From the NCBI RefSeq assembly GCF_004138165.1, contig NZ_RYFF01000036.1, positions 1 to 58,085 on the forward strand: a stretch of DNA of 58,085 bases, read 5' to 3'. Under the pieces are notes generated by a model. The model saw nothing but the letters and a program-made list of their open reading frames with translations, ran no database searches and was not told the origin of the DNA. Every line of letters starts with the position of its first letter. Within the stretch, counting starts at the first letter, position 1. Below, piece after piece: positions 17,724-27,086 of this stretch. The position numbers and the translations under genes are program-made. The DNA comes from Candidatus Chloroploca sp. Khr17 (lineage in GTDB: Bacteria > Chloroflexota > Chloroflexia > Chloroflexales > Chloroflexaceae).

Positions 17724-18485
17724 ATGCATGCTCAACAGGAGAAGACCCTGATCCAACTTGACGGGGTCAGCAAGAGTTATGAAGAGGCAGGACGGAAACG
17801 GGTTGTGTTGCACGAACTGAATCTCCAGGTCAACCGGGGGGAACTAGTCGTGCTGATGGGCAAGAGTGGCAGCGGCAAGAGCACCCTGCTCAACCTGATC
17901 AGTGGCATTGACCAACCCGACGCAGGCAAGGTCTGCGTTGACGGCCAGATCCTGAACCAACTCAATGAGCGAGCGCGAACCTTGTTTCGACGGCGGAGCG
18001 TCGGGTTTGTCTTTCAATTCTTCAACCTGGTGCCAACGCTCACTGTTCGTGAGAACGTGCTCTTGCCCCTTGAACTGAATGGACAAACTGGCCCCAAGGC
18101 CGAGCGTAAAGCCCAGACGATGCTAGAGGCCGTCGGGCTTGGCGACCGGGGGGCAAGCTATCCTGACCGGCTCAGCGGGGGGGAACAGCAGCGGATCGCG
18201 ATTGCGCGGGCCCTGGTGCACGACCCGGCGCTGATCCTGGCTGACGAACCGACGGGCAACCTCGATGCGGAAACCGGACGTCAGGTGCTCGATCTGCTTG
18301 ATCGCCTGACGCGGCAGGCCGGGAAGACCATCGTGATGGTCACGCACGCGCAGTTCCAACGGCATCCTGAGCCGTATCAGCCCAACCAGAACAATACCGA
18401 TGGGCTCTACCTCGAACCTGATCGCGTCTTTCACGTTATCAATGGCAAGCTTGCCGAGACAACACCCAATGACACGTACGCATAA
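17724..18485 (+). CDS. ABC transporter ATP-binding protein (LolD/MacB type), without permease
   Basis: A 253-residue ATPase. Walker A is GKSGSGKST (about residue 48), the Q-loop is [16 protein letters not shown], the signature is LSGGEQQR (about 156), Walker B is [13 protein letters not shown], and the switch His is in MVTHA. The pattern [14 protein letters not shown] and DEPTGNLD places it in the LolD/MacB/FtsE group, which pump lipoproteins or peptides or act mechanically. After MVTH the usual short end is replaced by a longer segment ([20 protein letters not shown]). No FtsX/MacB permease follows; the next gene is an unrelated small membrane protein. The permease must be elsewhere or lost. 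Confidence 0.88.
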   Translation: MHAQQEKTLIQLDGVSKSYEEAGRKRVVLHELNLQVNRGELVVLMGKSGSGKSTLLNLISGIDQPDAGKVCVDGQILNQLNERARTLFRRRSVGFVFQFFNLVPTLTVRENVLLPLELNGQTGPKAERKAQTMLEAVGLGDRGASYPDRLSGGEQQRIAIARALVHDPALILADEPTGNLDAETGRQVLDLLDRLTRQAGKTIVMVTHAQFQRHPEPYQPNQNNTDGLYLEPDRVFHVINGKLAETTPNDTYA

Positions 18486-18638
18486 AACCAACGCAACGCT
18501 TGACACCCCGCGACGCAATAGGATTGCTCCTAAAGCACATTTGAACATCATGCGCGGCAATCTGCAAGCCAAAATCTGCAATCTGAAATGGTATATAATA
18601 CCGGCATGATCGCGCTAATTGTGAGGAGTACGCAGCGT

Positions 18639-19055
18639 ATGCAACTGACCGAAACCTTTGATCAGTGGATGGGCAAGATCCTCTTTGTGACGGTGCCACC
18701 GCCGGTAACCGTCGTTGAGCCTGAAACAGGCGAGGTGTTTGAGGAAGATGCAGAAGTGCCGAGCGCCCCTGCTGAGCGGCGCTTTGGGCTGTCGTTGATT
18801 ATTTCAGGGGTGCGTTGCACCTTGCAATACATGATTTTGCCAGTGGTACTCCCGCTGATTGGGCTAACAGGCGACTTTTCGCTGGCCCTGGTACTTCTGC
18901 TTGATGTCATTGCGCTGAGCCTGCTGGTCAGCAGCCTGCGCTATTTCTGGCGCAATCGTCACCCACGTCGCTTTGATATTTTACCGCTGTCGGGCGTGAT
19001 TCTGCTGCTCATTCTCGGCTCGCTGAGCTTTGATCTGTGGCGGATCTTTACGTAG
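18639..19055 (+). CDS. Small membrane protein of unknown function
   Basis: A 138-residue protein. An N-terminal soluble part (MQLTETFDQWMGKILFVTVP) rich in Val, Pro and acidic residues is followed by three hydrophobic segments (about residues 62-80, 84-102 and 118-134). I do not recognise a family. The start at 18639 is chosen for GAGGAG upstream; an earlier ATG at 18606 would add 11 residues. A TATAAT at 18593-18598 lies just before it, giving a possible own promoter. A convergent terminator-like hairpin follows the stop. Confidence 0.65.
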   Translation: MQLTETFDQWMGKILFVTVPPPVTVVEPETGEVFEEDAEVPSAPAERRFGLSLIISGVRCTLQYMILPVVLPLIGLTGDFSLALVLLLDVIALSLLVSSLRYFWRNRHPRRFDILPLSGVILLLILGSLSFDLWRIFT

Positions 19056-19090
19056 GGCATGCGAACCAGCGTTGCTGGCTCGCATACCCT
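19054..19090. terminator. Convergent terminator-like hairpin
   Basis: GGGCATGCGAACCAGC-GTT-GCTGGCTCGCATACCC forms a 16-bp stem with a few mismatches, overlapping the stop of the membrane protein gene and 16 bp from the end of meaB, which runs the other way. It shares the AGC-nnn-GCT apex seen in several hairpins of this window. Confidence 0.7.
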
Positions 19091-19106
19091 GGCGCAGCAG
19101 GGCGAC

Positions 19107-20237
19107 TCAAGGCTGACGCTCAAATGCCTCGAGCAAGGTCTGGGCAGCGACGGTGACAGGAAGTTTGCCTTCGACAACAGCGCGCTCGATCTGGGGGAGT
19201 TGCGCTTTGACGGCAGGATGGGCAAAAAAGTTGGCTTTGAGCTGATCTTCGACCATCGTGTAGACCCACGCGAGCGCCTGATCGCGGCGCCGGGCCGCGA
19301 AGAAACCCGAGACGGTCGTTGTTTCGCGGAAACGCTCGATCATCGTCCAGACTTCCGGGATGCCCTCGCCGTTCAGCGATGAACAGGTATAGGTGCGCGG
19401 TTTCCAACCCTCGGTGGCGGGGGTCAGGTAGTGCAAGGCGCGATTGTATTCGGCCTGGGCACCTTTGGCCTGCGCCCGGTTGTCGCCATCAACTTTGGTG
19501 ATCACGAGCGCGTCGGCAAGTTCGATGATGCCTTTTTTGATGCCTTGCAGCTCATCGCCCGCACCCGACAGCATCAACAAGAGAAAGAAATCCACCATCG
19601 AGCGCACGGCGATCTCACTCTGACCGACGCCGACGGTTTCGACCAGGATCACATCAAAGCCAGCCGCTTCACAAAGCAGCATACTTTCGCGGCTCTTGCG
19701 CGCCACCCCACCCAGGCTGCCACTGGTTGGCGAGGGGCGAATGAAGGCGTTCGGTTGCTGCGAGAGTACCTCCATCCGCGTTTTATCGCCGAGAATGCTG
19801 CCCCGGGTCAACGTACTGCTCGGGTCAACGGCAAGCACGGCGACATTGTGACCACGTTGGCAGAGCAAGGTGCCAAGCGCTTCAATGAAGGTACTTTTGC
19901 CCACCCCGGGCACACCAGTAATGCCAACCCGGATCGAGTTGCCGGTATGCGGCAAGATCGCCTGGATCACCTGCTGGGCTTTGGCAATATGGGCAGGCGC
20001 ATTGCTCTCGACGAGCGTGATCGTACGCGCCAGCACCGTGCGATTGCCCGCCAGCACCCCTTCAACGCTCGCTTCCACCGAAAGCGGAGGGCGGCGTTTC
20101 GAGGGAGGGACAGACGGTCTAGCGGGCGAACCCGCCAGACCGTCGTGTCCACCGGCCACGCCATCCATGACATGAGTGGCAAAGCCTTCAGCCCCCGTTG
20201 CCGGAGTCCACTCTGTTGGATGTCTGCGGTCGGTCAT
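19107..20237 (-). CDS. meaB: Methylmalonyl-CoA mutase chaperone GTPase MeaB
   Basis: A 376-residue ArgK/MeaB family G3E GTPase that loads and protects adenosylcobalamin in methylmalonyl-CoA mutase. Walker A is [18 protein letters not shown] (about residue 110), followed by [22 protein letters not shown], the switch [13 protein letters not shown], and the base motif ITKVDGDN. An N-terminal extension of about 50 residues rich in Pro and Gly precedes the usual domain. The start ATG overlaps the mutB stop by ATGA, giving the order mutA-mutB-meaB in one operon. Confidence 0.94.
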   Translation of the reverse strand: MTDRRHPTEWTPATGAEGFATHVMDGVAGGHDGLAGSPARPSVPPSKRRPPLSVEASVEGVLAGNRTVLARTITLVESNAPAHIAKAQQVIQAILPHTGNSIRVGITGVPGVGKSTFIEALGTLLCQRGHNVAVLAVDPSSTLTRGSILGDKTRMEVLSQQPNAFIRPSPTSGSLGGVARKSRESMLLCEAAGFDVILVETVGVGQSEIAVRSMVDFFLLLMLSGAGDELQGIKKGIIELADALVITKVDGDNRAQAKGAQAEYNRALHYLTPATEGWKPRTYTCSSLNGEGIPEVWTMIERFRETTTVSGFFAARRRDQALAWVYTMVEDQLKANFFAHPAVKAQLPQIERAVVEGKLPVTVAAQTLLEAFERQP

Positions 20238-22480
20238 GCGGTGCCCCGATCTCCGGCCATCGCCCCAGGATGCGCCGATGGCTCTTCTTCCGACTCACCA
20301 AGCCGATGGTTGAGTTCGTGCAGGATCTTTTGGGCGGCAACCGGAATGACCGTGCCCGGGCCAAAGATCGCCGAAGCCCCATGCTCGCGCAGGAAGTCGT
20401 AGTCTTGCGCGGGAATGACGCCGCCGACGATAATCATAATATCCTCGCGGCCCTGTTCGCGAAGGGCCTCAACGAGCTGAGGGAGCAGCGTTTTGTGCCC
20501 GGCGGCGAGGGAACTCATTCCAATGATATGGACGTCGTTCTCGACCGCCTGACGTGCAACCTCATCGGGGGTCTGGAAGAGCGAGCCAATATCAACATCG
20601 AAGCCGAGGTCGGCAAAAGCGGTCGCGACCACCTTGGCCCCGCGGTCGTGCCCATCCTGCCCCATCTTGGCGACCAGGATCCGGGGGCGGCGTCCTTCAC
20701 GCTCAGCAAAGTCGTCGGTCATGGCACGCACCGTGCGGATCGCCTCGGCATCGCTATACTCGCTGCCATACACCCCAGAGATCGAACGGATCTGGGCTTT
20801 GTAACGCCCAAAGACCTGCTCCATCGCCATCGAGATCTCGCCAAGGCTTGCCCGGACACGGGCCGCCTCGATGGCCAAGCCAAGGAGATTGCCCTCACCG
20901 CTTGCGGCCGCCTCGGTGATCGCGCCGAGCGCCGACTTGACGCGGGTCTCATCGCGATTGGCGCGCAGATGGGCGAGCCGATTGAGTTGCGACTCACGCA
21001 CGGCGGTATTATCCACCTCAAGAATATCAATCGGATCTTCCTTCGTCATGCGGTAGCGATTCACGCCGACGATGGTCTCCTGGCCCGAGTCGATATGGGC
21101 CTGACGCCGGGCGGCGGCCTCTTCGATGCGCAACTTGGGCACCCCGGCCTCAATCGCCTTGGCCATCCCGCCAAGGCCTTCAACTTCCTCAATATGGCTC
21201 CAGGCGCGGCGAGCGAGCGCATCGGTGAGCGCTTCGAGATAGTAGGAACCGCCCCAGGGATCAACAATCTTGCAGATCCCCGTCTCGTCCTGGAGGAAGA
21301 GTTGGGTATTGCGTGCAATGCGCGCCGAGAAATCGGTGGGCAGGGCGATCGCCTCATCAAGCGAATTGGTATGGAGCGACTGGGTATGCCCGAGGGCGGC
21401 AGCCATCGCCTCGATGCAGGTACGGGCCACATTATTGAAGGGATCCTGCTCGGTAAGGCTCCACCCCGACGTTTGCGAATGGGTACGGAGCGCCATCGAC
21501 TTGGGATCCTTGGGATCAAACTGCTTGATCAACTTGGCCCAGATGAGGCGGCCAGCGCGCATCTTGGCTACTTCCATGAAATAGTTCATGCCAATGGCCC
21601 AGAAGAAGGAGAGGCGCGGGGCAAACGAGTCGATCGGAATCCCGGCCTGGAGACCGGTGCGCACATATTCGAGGCCATCAGCCAGAGTATAACCAAGCTC
21701 AAGATCGGCGGTTGCACCAGCCTCTTGCATATGGTAGCCCGAAATACTGATGCTATTGTATTTGGGCATATGTTGCGACGTATGCGAGAAGATGTCGGCA
21801 ATAATGCGCATCGAAGGCAAGGGCGGATAGATATACGTATTGCGCACCATATACTCTTTCAGAATATCATTCTGAATCGTCCCGGTCAGCTTCGCCTGGG
21901 GCACCCCCTGCTCTTCGGCGGCAACGATGAAGAAAGCGAGCACCGGCACAACAGCGCCGTTCATCGTCATCGAGACCGACATCTGGTCAAGCGGAATGCC
22001 ATCGAAGAGGATCTTCATATCGAGGATCGAATCGATCGCGACCCCGGCCTTGCCCACATCACCGACCACACGGGGATGATCCGAGTCATACCCCCGGTGG
22101 GTAGCGAGGTCAAAGGCCACCGAAAGGCCCTTTTGACCAGCGGCAAGGTTACGGCGATAGAAAGCATTGCTCTCTTCAGCCGTCGAAAAACCGGCATACT
22201 GGCGCACTGTCCAGGGTTGGGCCACATACATTGTCGGGTAGGGACCACGCAGATACGGCGGCACACCTGCGAGGTAGCCCAGGTGACCAAGCGACGCGAG
22301 ATCGGCCTCGGTGTAGAGAGGTTTGACATCAATCTGCTCGATCGTACGCCAGACCAGTTCATCAAGCGAGACCCCGGCCGCCTGGGCGGCGCTGGTCGCT
22401 TCAGCCTTCCACGTCGCATAATCGGGCGTCGAACCGCCCCCGGCATAGGGCAGCGTCGTAAAATCCGGCGTTGCACTCAT
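20234..22480 (-). CDS. mutB: Methylmalonyl-CoA mutase large (catalytic) subunit
   Basis: A 748-residue catalytic subunit that interconverts succinyl-CoA and methylmalonyl-CoA. The TIM barrel (about 45-560) carries [22 protein letters not shown], the substrate-binding [12 protein letters not shown], and GYHMQEAGA. The C-terminal B12 domain (about 610-735) has the cobalamin ligand motif [11 protein letters not shown] with the axial His and later SLAAGH and GGVIP. Start at 22480 ([14 protein letters not shown]), overlapping the mutA stop by ATGA. In Chloroflexales this enzyme belongs to the 3-hydroxypropionate CO2-fixation cycle as well as propionate metabolism. Confidence 0.95.
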   Translation of the reverse strand: MSATPDFTTLPYAGGGSTPDYATWKAEATSAAQAAGVSLDELVWRTIEQIDVKPLYTEADLASLGHLGYLAGVPPYLRGPYPTMYVAQPWTVRQYAGFSTAEESNAFYRRNLAAGQKGLSVAFDLATHRGYDSDHPRVVGDVGKAGVAIDSILDMKILFDGIPLDQMSVSMTMNGAVVPVLAFFIVAAEEQGVPQAKLTGTIQNDILKEYMVRNTYIYPPLPSMRIIADIFSHTSQHMPKYNSISISGYHMQEAGATADLELGYTLADGLEYVRTGLQAGIPIDSFAPRLSFFWAIGMNYFMEVAKMRAGRLIWAKLIKQFDPKDPKSMALRTHSQTSGWSLTEQDPFNNVARTCIEAMAAALGHTQSLHTNSLDEAIALPTDFSARIARNTQLFLQDETGICKIVDPWGGSYYLEALTDALARRAWSHIEEVEGLGGMAKAIEAGVPKLRIEEAAARRQAHIDSGQETIVGVNRYRMTKEDPIDILEVDNTAVRESQLNRLAHLRANRDETRVKSALGAITEAAASGEGNLLGLAIEAARVRASLGEISMAMEQVFGRYKAQIRSISGVYGSEYSDAEAIRTVRAMTDDFAEREGRRPRILVAKMGQDGHDRGAKVVATAFADLGFDVDIGSLFQTPDEVARQAVENDVHIIGMSSLAAGHKTLLPQLVEALREQGREDIMIIVGGVIPAQDYDFLREHGASAIFGPGTVIPVAAQKILHELNHRLGESEEEPSAHPGAMAGDRGTA

Positions 22481-24648
22481 AGGGCTACTCCTTGTTGCTG
22501 CTGGAGGCGGGCCAGGACAGCGTAACAATTGGCGCGCAGGTGAATGAAATCATCCACCCCGGCCTGCTTATAAGCGTCAACCTGATCGGCGGGATAGCCC
22601 GCCAGGATAACGGTCGTCGAAGGGCGGGCAGCCTTGATCGCACCAGTGAGCGCCGGTACAATCGTCGGGTAGGTATCATCAGTCGAACAGATCACCACCA
22701 CCGGTGCTTCAGCAGCAAGGGCAGCTTCAGCAGCGGCCTCAGGCGTCTCGAAGGCCTGATCGCCAACGATCGCAAAGCCACCTGGCTCAAAAAAGGCGGT
22801 GGCGAATTCGGCGCGAGCCTTGTGCTGGGCAACCGGGCCCATTTTCGCCAGAAAGATCGTCGGGCGATGACCAGCCGTGGTAGCAAAGGCATCGGCAGCG
22901 GCACGCAGCGCCTCAAACTGCTCAGAGGCGCGATGGGCGGGAATCGCCTTGAAACGCGGACCCGGCCCCACACTGCACAAAATCGTGGCGAGTTCGCTGA
23001 GCCAGATCCCATGATCGGCGGCTGCAATGGCGGTTTCCACCAGATCCGAGCGCAGCGCCACCGCCTGGACGAGGGACTGCAACGCCTGATCACGCACGGC
23101 GGGATCAGCGGCAGCACGCACCCTGTGCAAGGCAGCCCCACGTTCCGCCTGCAGTGCCACGGTATCAGTCGTCCGCACCACAAGCGGGCGCTCTTTGAGA
23201 TTGGGGTACATATTGGCACCAACAATCACATCTTTGCGCTGGGCAACCGCCTTGAAGCGTTCCGTGCGGGTCTGCGCAACCTGGTCTTGCGGAGTACCCA
23301 GGGCAAGCGAGGCCGCCATGCCGCCCTCAGCCTCGATCGCCTGGAACATCGCCCAAGCGCTGCGGGCCAGTTCATCGGTGAGCGTCTCGACGGCTGACGA
23401 GCCGCCGGACGGATCAATCAAGTGCATAAAATTGCACTCTTGCTGCAGAATGATATGCACATTGCGCGCAATGCGACGCGAGAACTCATCGGGAAGACCA
23501 ATGCACTCATCGAAGGGGCTGATATGCATGCTATCACAGCCGCCCATCACCGCCGCAAAGGCTTCAGCGGTCACCCGCAGCATATTCGCATGGGCATCGG
23601 TACGTGTCTTAGTCCAACTTGCGGTACGGGCATGAAGAACCATCTTCTGGGCCTCGTCACCACCCCCAAAGGCCGCGATCACCTGTGACCAGAGCAGCCG
23701 TGCTGCGCGGAGGCGGGCAATCTCCATGAAGAACTGGCTCCCAATGGCAAACGAGAAGCGCATCTTGGGCGCCACCTGGTCAACCGAGAGACCACGATCT
23801 TGCATCGCACGCAGATAGGCCACCCCCGTTGCGAGCGCATAAGCCAGATCCTGCACCGCGCTACTGCCACCGTTGCTATAGGGATCGAGGCTCACCAGAA
23901 TGGTCTGCAACTGAGGCGCATCCGTGATCGCCCACGCCGTCAGCGCGGCCATTTGATCATAGGCAAAATGAAGGGGCATCGGCAAACCACCTGTTGCCAC
24001 CATCCTCCCCAGCGGATCCATACCGATGCAGCCCTGCACCTGAGCAGGCGCAACACCGAGGCGTTGCGCGGCGGCCATGATCAGCGCCGTAACCGGCAAG
24101 GCATGCACCCCAGGGGCAATCAAGAGCGGCAGGCTAGCAAGGTCAAGCCCATCGAGCAGCGTCAGGACATCCTCAACCGAAGCGAGGGACATCCCACCCT
24201 GGCCCACATGAGCGGGCGATGCAGAAGCCGGACTCAGGCCAGCCAGCGTCGCCTGGTCAAGGGGCAGATTGAGCATCGTCTGACCGCGGGGCAGATCGGC
24301 GCGTGCCGCCGCATTGACCTCGGCGGGCGAACCATACGGCAGTTCTTGCGCGATAGCCCAGGGCTTGACGGTAAAACCGAGCGGACTGGTACCACGCACA
24401 TAGGGCGGTAGGCCAGGCAGCGCTTTGATATGGGGCAGTTCAGCGGTATCAGCACGAACATAGAGTGGCCGCAGATCGATGCCCTCATACGTCTTCGTGA
24501 TCAACTTCTTCTCGAACGGCACCCCCTTGAGCGTCTTCTCGGCAGCCTGGCGCCAGGCCTCATACGACGTAGGCGGAAATTCGCTGAAGAGAGCCGGATC
24601 TTCGGGATGGGCTGAGTCTGGCGTAGTGACCGCGGGGTCATGCGTCAT
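22477..24648 (-). CDS. mutA: Methylmalonyl-CoA mutase small subunit
   Basis: A 723-residue non-catalytic partner of MutB, homologous over its length. It keeps [13 protein letters not shown] and the barrel ([13 protein letters not shown]), but the B12-ligand motif is degenerate: [12 protein letters not shown] stands where the large subunit has DGHDRG, so the cobalt-binding His context is lost, as expected for MutA. ATG at 24648 follows AGGAG and is preferred to a start at 24675. It is the first gene of the mutA-mutB-meaB operon. A ~90-bp palindromic repeat element lies about 90 bp upstream. Confidence 0.94.
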   Translation of the reverse strand: MTHDPAVTTPDSAHPEDPALFSEFPPTSYEAWRQAAEKTLKGVPFEKKLITKTYEGIDLRPLYVRADTAELPHIKALPGLPPYVRGTSPLGFTVKPWAIAQELPYGSPAEVNAAARADLPRGQTMLNLPLDQATLAGLSPASASPAHVGQGGMSLASVEDVLTLLDGLDLASLPLLIAPGVHALPVTALIMAAAQRLGVAPAQVQGCIGMDPLGRMVATGGLPMPLHFAYDQMAALTAWAITDAPQLQTILVSLDPYSNGGSSAVQDLAYALATGVAYLRAMQDRGLSVDQVAPKMRFSFAIGSQFFMEIARLRAARLLWSQVIAAFGGGDEAQKMVLHARTASWTKTRTDAHANMLRVTAEAFAAVMGGCDSMHISPFDECIGLPDEFSRRIARNVHIILQQECNFMHLIDPSGGSSAVETLTDELARSAWAMFQAIEAEGGMAASLALGTPQDQVAQTRTERFKAVAQRKDVIVGANMYPNLKERPLVVRTTDTVALQAERGAALHRVRAAADPAVRDQALQSLVQAVALRSDLVETAIAAADHGIWLSELATILCSVGPGPRFKAIPAHRASEQFEALRAAADAFATTAGHRPTIFLAKMGPVAQHKARAEFATAFFEPGGFAIVGDQAFETPEAAAEAALAAEAPVVVICSTDDTYPTIVPALTGAIKAARPSTTVILAGYPADQVDAYKQAGVDDFIHLRANCYAVLARLQQQQGVAL

Positions 24649-24675
24649 CGCAAAAACTCCTTTTTCCTGAGACAC

Positions 24676-25071
24676 GCACCAAGATCATGCGCGTGCCTAA
24701 TCATCGCAAAGCAGAGTACAGGCCACATTGAAACATAGAGCAGTGCTATCTAGGTTGTAAACAAGAGTTCCGACTTTAGCCGGCTAAGGCCGGAACTCCT
24801 CAGACACACATCGTCTAGGACTGCTATACTTGAGCAGGATGCTTTCCTGTTATGTCACGCAAACCATACGAGAACACGGGGGTATTACTGTGGAGGATTA
24901 TAGCATATCTCATCAAAAATTGTCGGGAGCGTGTGAATAATTGTATAATGCAAATGTTTGCAAAAGAAACTTTACCCAAACCGTGGGCAAGGCCCACAAA
25001 AGGCTTGCATCTACCGTCAGGGCGCGGTATGATATGTCACATAATGAGTGCGCAGGAAAGGCAGGGCCTCT
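24676..25071. promoter_or_regulatory. Divergent intergenic region with two promoters for the small membrane protein
   Basis: Besides the palindromic element, two sigma70-like promoters face right. The first is TTGTCG (24920-24925), 18 bp, TATAAT (24944-24949). The second is TTGCAT (25005-25010), 17 bp, TATGAT (25028-25033). Between them is a small hairpin GTGGGC-AAG-GCCCAC (24983-24997). Transcripts from the first promoter would have a leader of about 115 nt before the start at 25072. No promoter for mutA is convincing on the other strand. Confidence 0.55.
24738..24830 (-). repeat. MITE-like palindromic element, copy 1, upstream of mutA
   Basis: On the minus strand it starts TATAGCAGTCCTAGACG and ends GTTTACAACCTAGATAGCACTG. 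The ends are inverted repeats (AGCAGTCCTA / TAGCACTGCT). A central stem GAGTTCCGGCC-TTAGCCGGCTAA-AGTCGGAACTC forms a hairpin. It matches the element at 49311-49401 over its entire length at roughly 85% identity and points the same way relative to the gene that follows. Confidence 0.85.
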
Positions 25072-25272
25072 ATGGATGGCTGGGTTATGTTCGGAATCAT
25101 GGCCTTTGTAATCATCGCACAGGGTGCGCTCTGGTCATGGGTATTGATCGAGCGACGCCGCAAAGTTCCCGATGTGAAACTGATGAACTGGCGTGAACTC
25201 TATGACGCCAGTCGCAAAGCTATTGACAATTACTACAATAGCATGCGCAATCGTCCCCGTGCACGGCGCTAA
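25072..25272 (+). CDS. Small single-span membrane protein
   Basis: A 66-residue protein. One strong hydrophobic helix (VMFGIMAFVIIAQGALWSWV, about residues 4-23) is followed by a basic stretch (ERRRK) and a charged tail ending RNRPRARR. The positive-inside rule puts the tail in the cytoplasm. I do not recognise a family. The start at 25072 gives the helix at the very N-terminus. Two candidate promoters and a strong downstream terminator show it is an independent unit. Confidence 0.6.
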   Translation: MDGWVMFGIMAFVIIAQGALWSWVLIERRRKVPDVKLMNWRELYDASRKAIDNYYNSMRNRPRARR

Positions 25273-25299
25273 GCGCCTAACGGTAGGCACATCTTCTCG

Positions 25300-25338
25300 A
25301 CAGAGAAACCGGCTAGCTTTGCTAGCCGGTTTCTCTGT
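25300..25338. terminator. Bidirectional terminator
   Basis: A perfect 18-bp stem (25300-25317 with 25321-25338) with loop TTT; the arms contain AGAGAAACCGGCTAGC. It lies between the convergent small membrane protein gene and the Crp/Fnr-type gene. Confidence 0.85.
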
Positions 25339-25381
25339 CTACAACCAATACCCTGCACATGAGGACGAGAAGCGACCTCGT

Positions 25382-26080
25382 TTAGCGATGCGCCAGTTTG
25401 CGCAAGCGGGGCAGATCAATCAAGCTAATCGCTTCATCCTCAATGCGGATCATGCCACTCTCGCGCAACTCACCGATGGCTTTGGTGACCGTCTCGCGGT
25501 ACGAGCCGATCATTTCGGCGAGTTGCTGATGGGTATAGCGCACCACACTCGGCGGCGTTGATGGTTGAGGTTGCGCCATAGCGCTCACCCCGGCCAAATT
25601 GAGCAGCACACTGGCGAGCCGCTGCGGAACGCTCTTGAAGGCAATATCAGCGAGTTTATTTTCCATCGCTTGGAGGCGCTGGCCCATCAATTCCATAAAC
25701 GCTAGGGCGACCTGAGGGTAGCGCTCGATAATCCGGCGCAACGTGTCACGACCCAGCACACCAATGACACACTCGGTCATGGCATCGGCAAAGGTGTCGT
25801 GGAGCCACTGTCCGACCATGGTCATTTCACCAAAGATCGTCACTGGTTCGAGCACCATCAGCGTGAGCGCACGGCCTTCAGGTGACAGCTTGTAGATGCG
25901 CACGCGCCCCGAACGCAGCACAAAGAGTTGCTCACCGTACTCATTGGGCGCATGAAAGATCTGGCCGGGCGGATAGACATTGTAGGCAATTAGCCGTTCA
26001 ACTTCAGTCCGCTCGGTCGGATTCAGGTCACGAAAGATGTCGCTCGCGACAACATAGTGAATTGCTGGTTCGTTACTCAT
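25382..26080 (-). CDS. Crp/Fnr family transcriptional regulator
   Basis: A 232-residue regulator. The N-terminal cyclic-nucleotide-binding-like barrel (about 15-125) contains PPGQIFHAPNEYGEQLFVLRSGRVRIYK and VTIFGEMTMVG; the C-terminal winged helix (about 150-228) contains the recognition segment YTHQQLAEMIGSYRETVTKAI. There is no N-terminal Cys cluster, so it is not an oxygen-sensing Fnr; a Crp-like ligand sensor is more likely. Its start overlaps the stop of the argB-type gene by ATGA, so the two are translationally coupled. That pairing is unusual and could mean sensing of arginine or nitrogen status. Confidence 0.9.
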   Translation of the reverse strand: MSNEPAIHYVVASDIFRDLNPTERTEVERLIAYNVYPPGQIFHAPNEYGEQLFVLRSGRVRIYKLSPEGRALTLMVLEPVTIFGEMTMVGQWLHDTFADAMTECVIGVLGRDTLRRIIERYPQVALAFMELMGQRLQAMENKLADIAFKSVPQRLASVLLNLAGVSAMAQPQPSTPPSVVRYTHQQLAEMIGSYRETVTKAIGELRESGMIRIEDEAISLIDLPRLRKLAHR

Positions 26081-26829
26081 GAGGCAAAAAACCGGGTACC
26101 GCCCGAGGCAAAACCCGCAAGATTGGTGATCCGGACCTGGGTTGCCCCCGCTGCCAGGGCGTCAAGGGCCGCACGCACCTTGGGGATCATGCCACCGCTG
26201 ATCGCGCCACAGGCAATGGCCTGCTCAACTGCGACCTGATCAAGCACAGGCACCACCTCGCCCTCAAGGATAACACCGGGAACATTGCTCACAAAGACCA
26301 GTTCGCTCGGGGCGAGCGCACCAGCTACCGCCTGGGCCACCATATCGGCATTGACATTGTAGCTCAGCCCATCGTCGAGGCCAAGCGCGACTGGGGCAAA
26401 GGTCGGAACCCAACCCTGGGCGAGCATCGCGTGAAGCGCAACAGCATCAACCAGGGTAATCAGGCCGACACGCCCTAGTTCAAGCCCGTCGGGACGATGA
26501 GGCACGCAGCGCAGCAGGCCAAGATCAAGCCCGCTGAGCCCGAGCGCTCGCACGCCAACCCGTACCAGGCTCGCAACAACGCGCTGGTTGATTGTCCCAC
26601 AAACAACTTGTTGCATCACGGCCATAGCCTCGGGGGACGTGACCCGTAGCCCGGCAATGAATTCGTTAGGCACACCAGTCTGGGCAAGCGCCGCCGTGAT
26701 TTCTTTGCCTCCGCCATGCACAAGCATCAGTGGCCCGACAAACGCAGCCACTGCCTCGGTCAACCCGGTCAGAAACGCCGGGTCATCAAGCTCGTTGCCA
26801 CCAACTTTGACGACAGTAATCTGTTTCAC
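26077..26829 (-). CDS. argB: Acetylglutamate kinase family protein (ArgB/LysZ type)
   Basis: A 250-residue amino acid kinase. Phosphate-binding VVKVGGNEL lies at the start, then VHGGGKEI (about residue 38) and FIAGLRVTSPEAM for N-acetylglutamate binding, YNVNADMVAQAVA for nucleotide binding, and GAISGGMIPKVRAAL near the end. It phosphorylates N-acetylglutamate in arginine synthesis; the LysW-aminoadipate kinase LysZ is a close alternative. GTG at 26829 after AGGAT is chosen as start, since the longer frame to 26946 would be translated hairpin repeats. It is coupled by ATGA to the Crp-type gene downstream. Confidence 0.85.
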   Translation of the reverse strand: MKQITVVKVGGNELDDPAFLTGLTEAVAAFVGPLMLVHGGGKEITAALAQTGVPNEFIAGLRVTSPEAMAVMQQVVCGTINQRVVASLVRVGVRALGLSGLDLGLLRCVPHRPDGLELGRVGLITLVDAVALHAMLAQGWVPTFAPVALGLDDGLSYNVNADMVAQAVAGALAPSELVFVSNVPGVILEGEVVPVLDQVAVEQAIACGAISGGMIPKVRAALDALAAGATQVRITNLAGFASGGTRFFAS

Positions 26830-26843
26830 AGGTATCCTATGCT

Positions 26844-26947
26844 GGGGCTGATGCCCCATGCGCATAGGTTTTAGGGCTGTCGCCCTAAAACCTATGCTTG
26901 TGCTGGCGAAAACAGCCAGCTTCGCTGGCTGTTTTCGCCAGCACAAG
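26844..26947. repeat. Three consecutive hairpins in the argB/macroglobulin divergent region
   Basis: From left to right: GGGGC-TGAT-GCCCC (26844-26857); CATAGGTTTTAGGGC-TGTC and complement (26863-26896, 15-bp stem); and a 24-bp perfect stem beginning CTTGTGCTGGCGAAAACAG with apex CCAGC-TTC-GCTGG (26897-26947). No gene ends here, since both neighbours start. They therefore lie in the untranslated leader of argB, where they could attenuate transcription, or they are mobile palindromes. Confidence 0.85.
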
Positions 26948-27018
26948 TGAGAGCTCTCCGGGGCCGCCGAAAGGCGTAGCTTGATCGCGATAACAGGTTA
27001 TAGCATAACAATGATCAA

Positions 27019-27046
27019 TTGATCGCGCAACCTGATATGCTATACT
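27019..27046 (+). promoter_or_regulatory. Predicted promoter of the macroglobulin-like gene
   Basis: TTGATC (27019-27024), 16 bp, TATACT (27041-27046). The -35 overlaps a 12-bp palindrome GATCAATTGATC (27013-27024), and a second inverted repeat ATAAC-AG-GTTAT lies at 26990-27001. These are candidate regulator sites; the neighbouring Crp-type regulator is a possible binder, by proximity only. Confidence 0.5.
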
Positions 27047-27086
27047 CATACTGCGACCTGCGCATACGATGGAGGGTGTGTCCGCG

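Noticed and set aside
20198-22525. 775-codon plus-strand frame opposite mutB
   Set aside because: Antisense shadow of mutB, which is unambiguous; no ribosome-binding site or domain on the plus strand.
25382-26080. Oxygen-sensing Fnr identity
   Set aside because: The N-terminal cysteine cluster needed for the iron-sulfur centre is absent; only one Cys is present.
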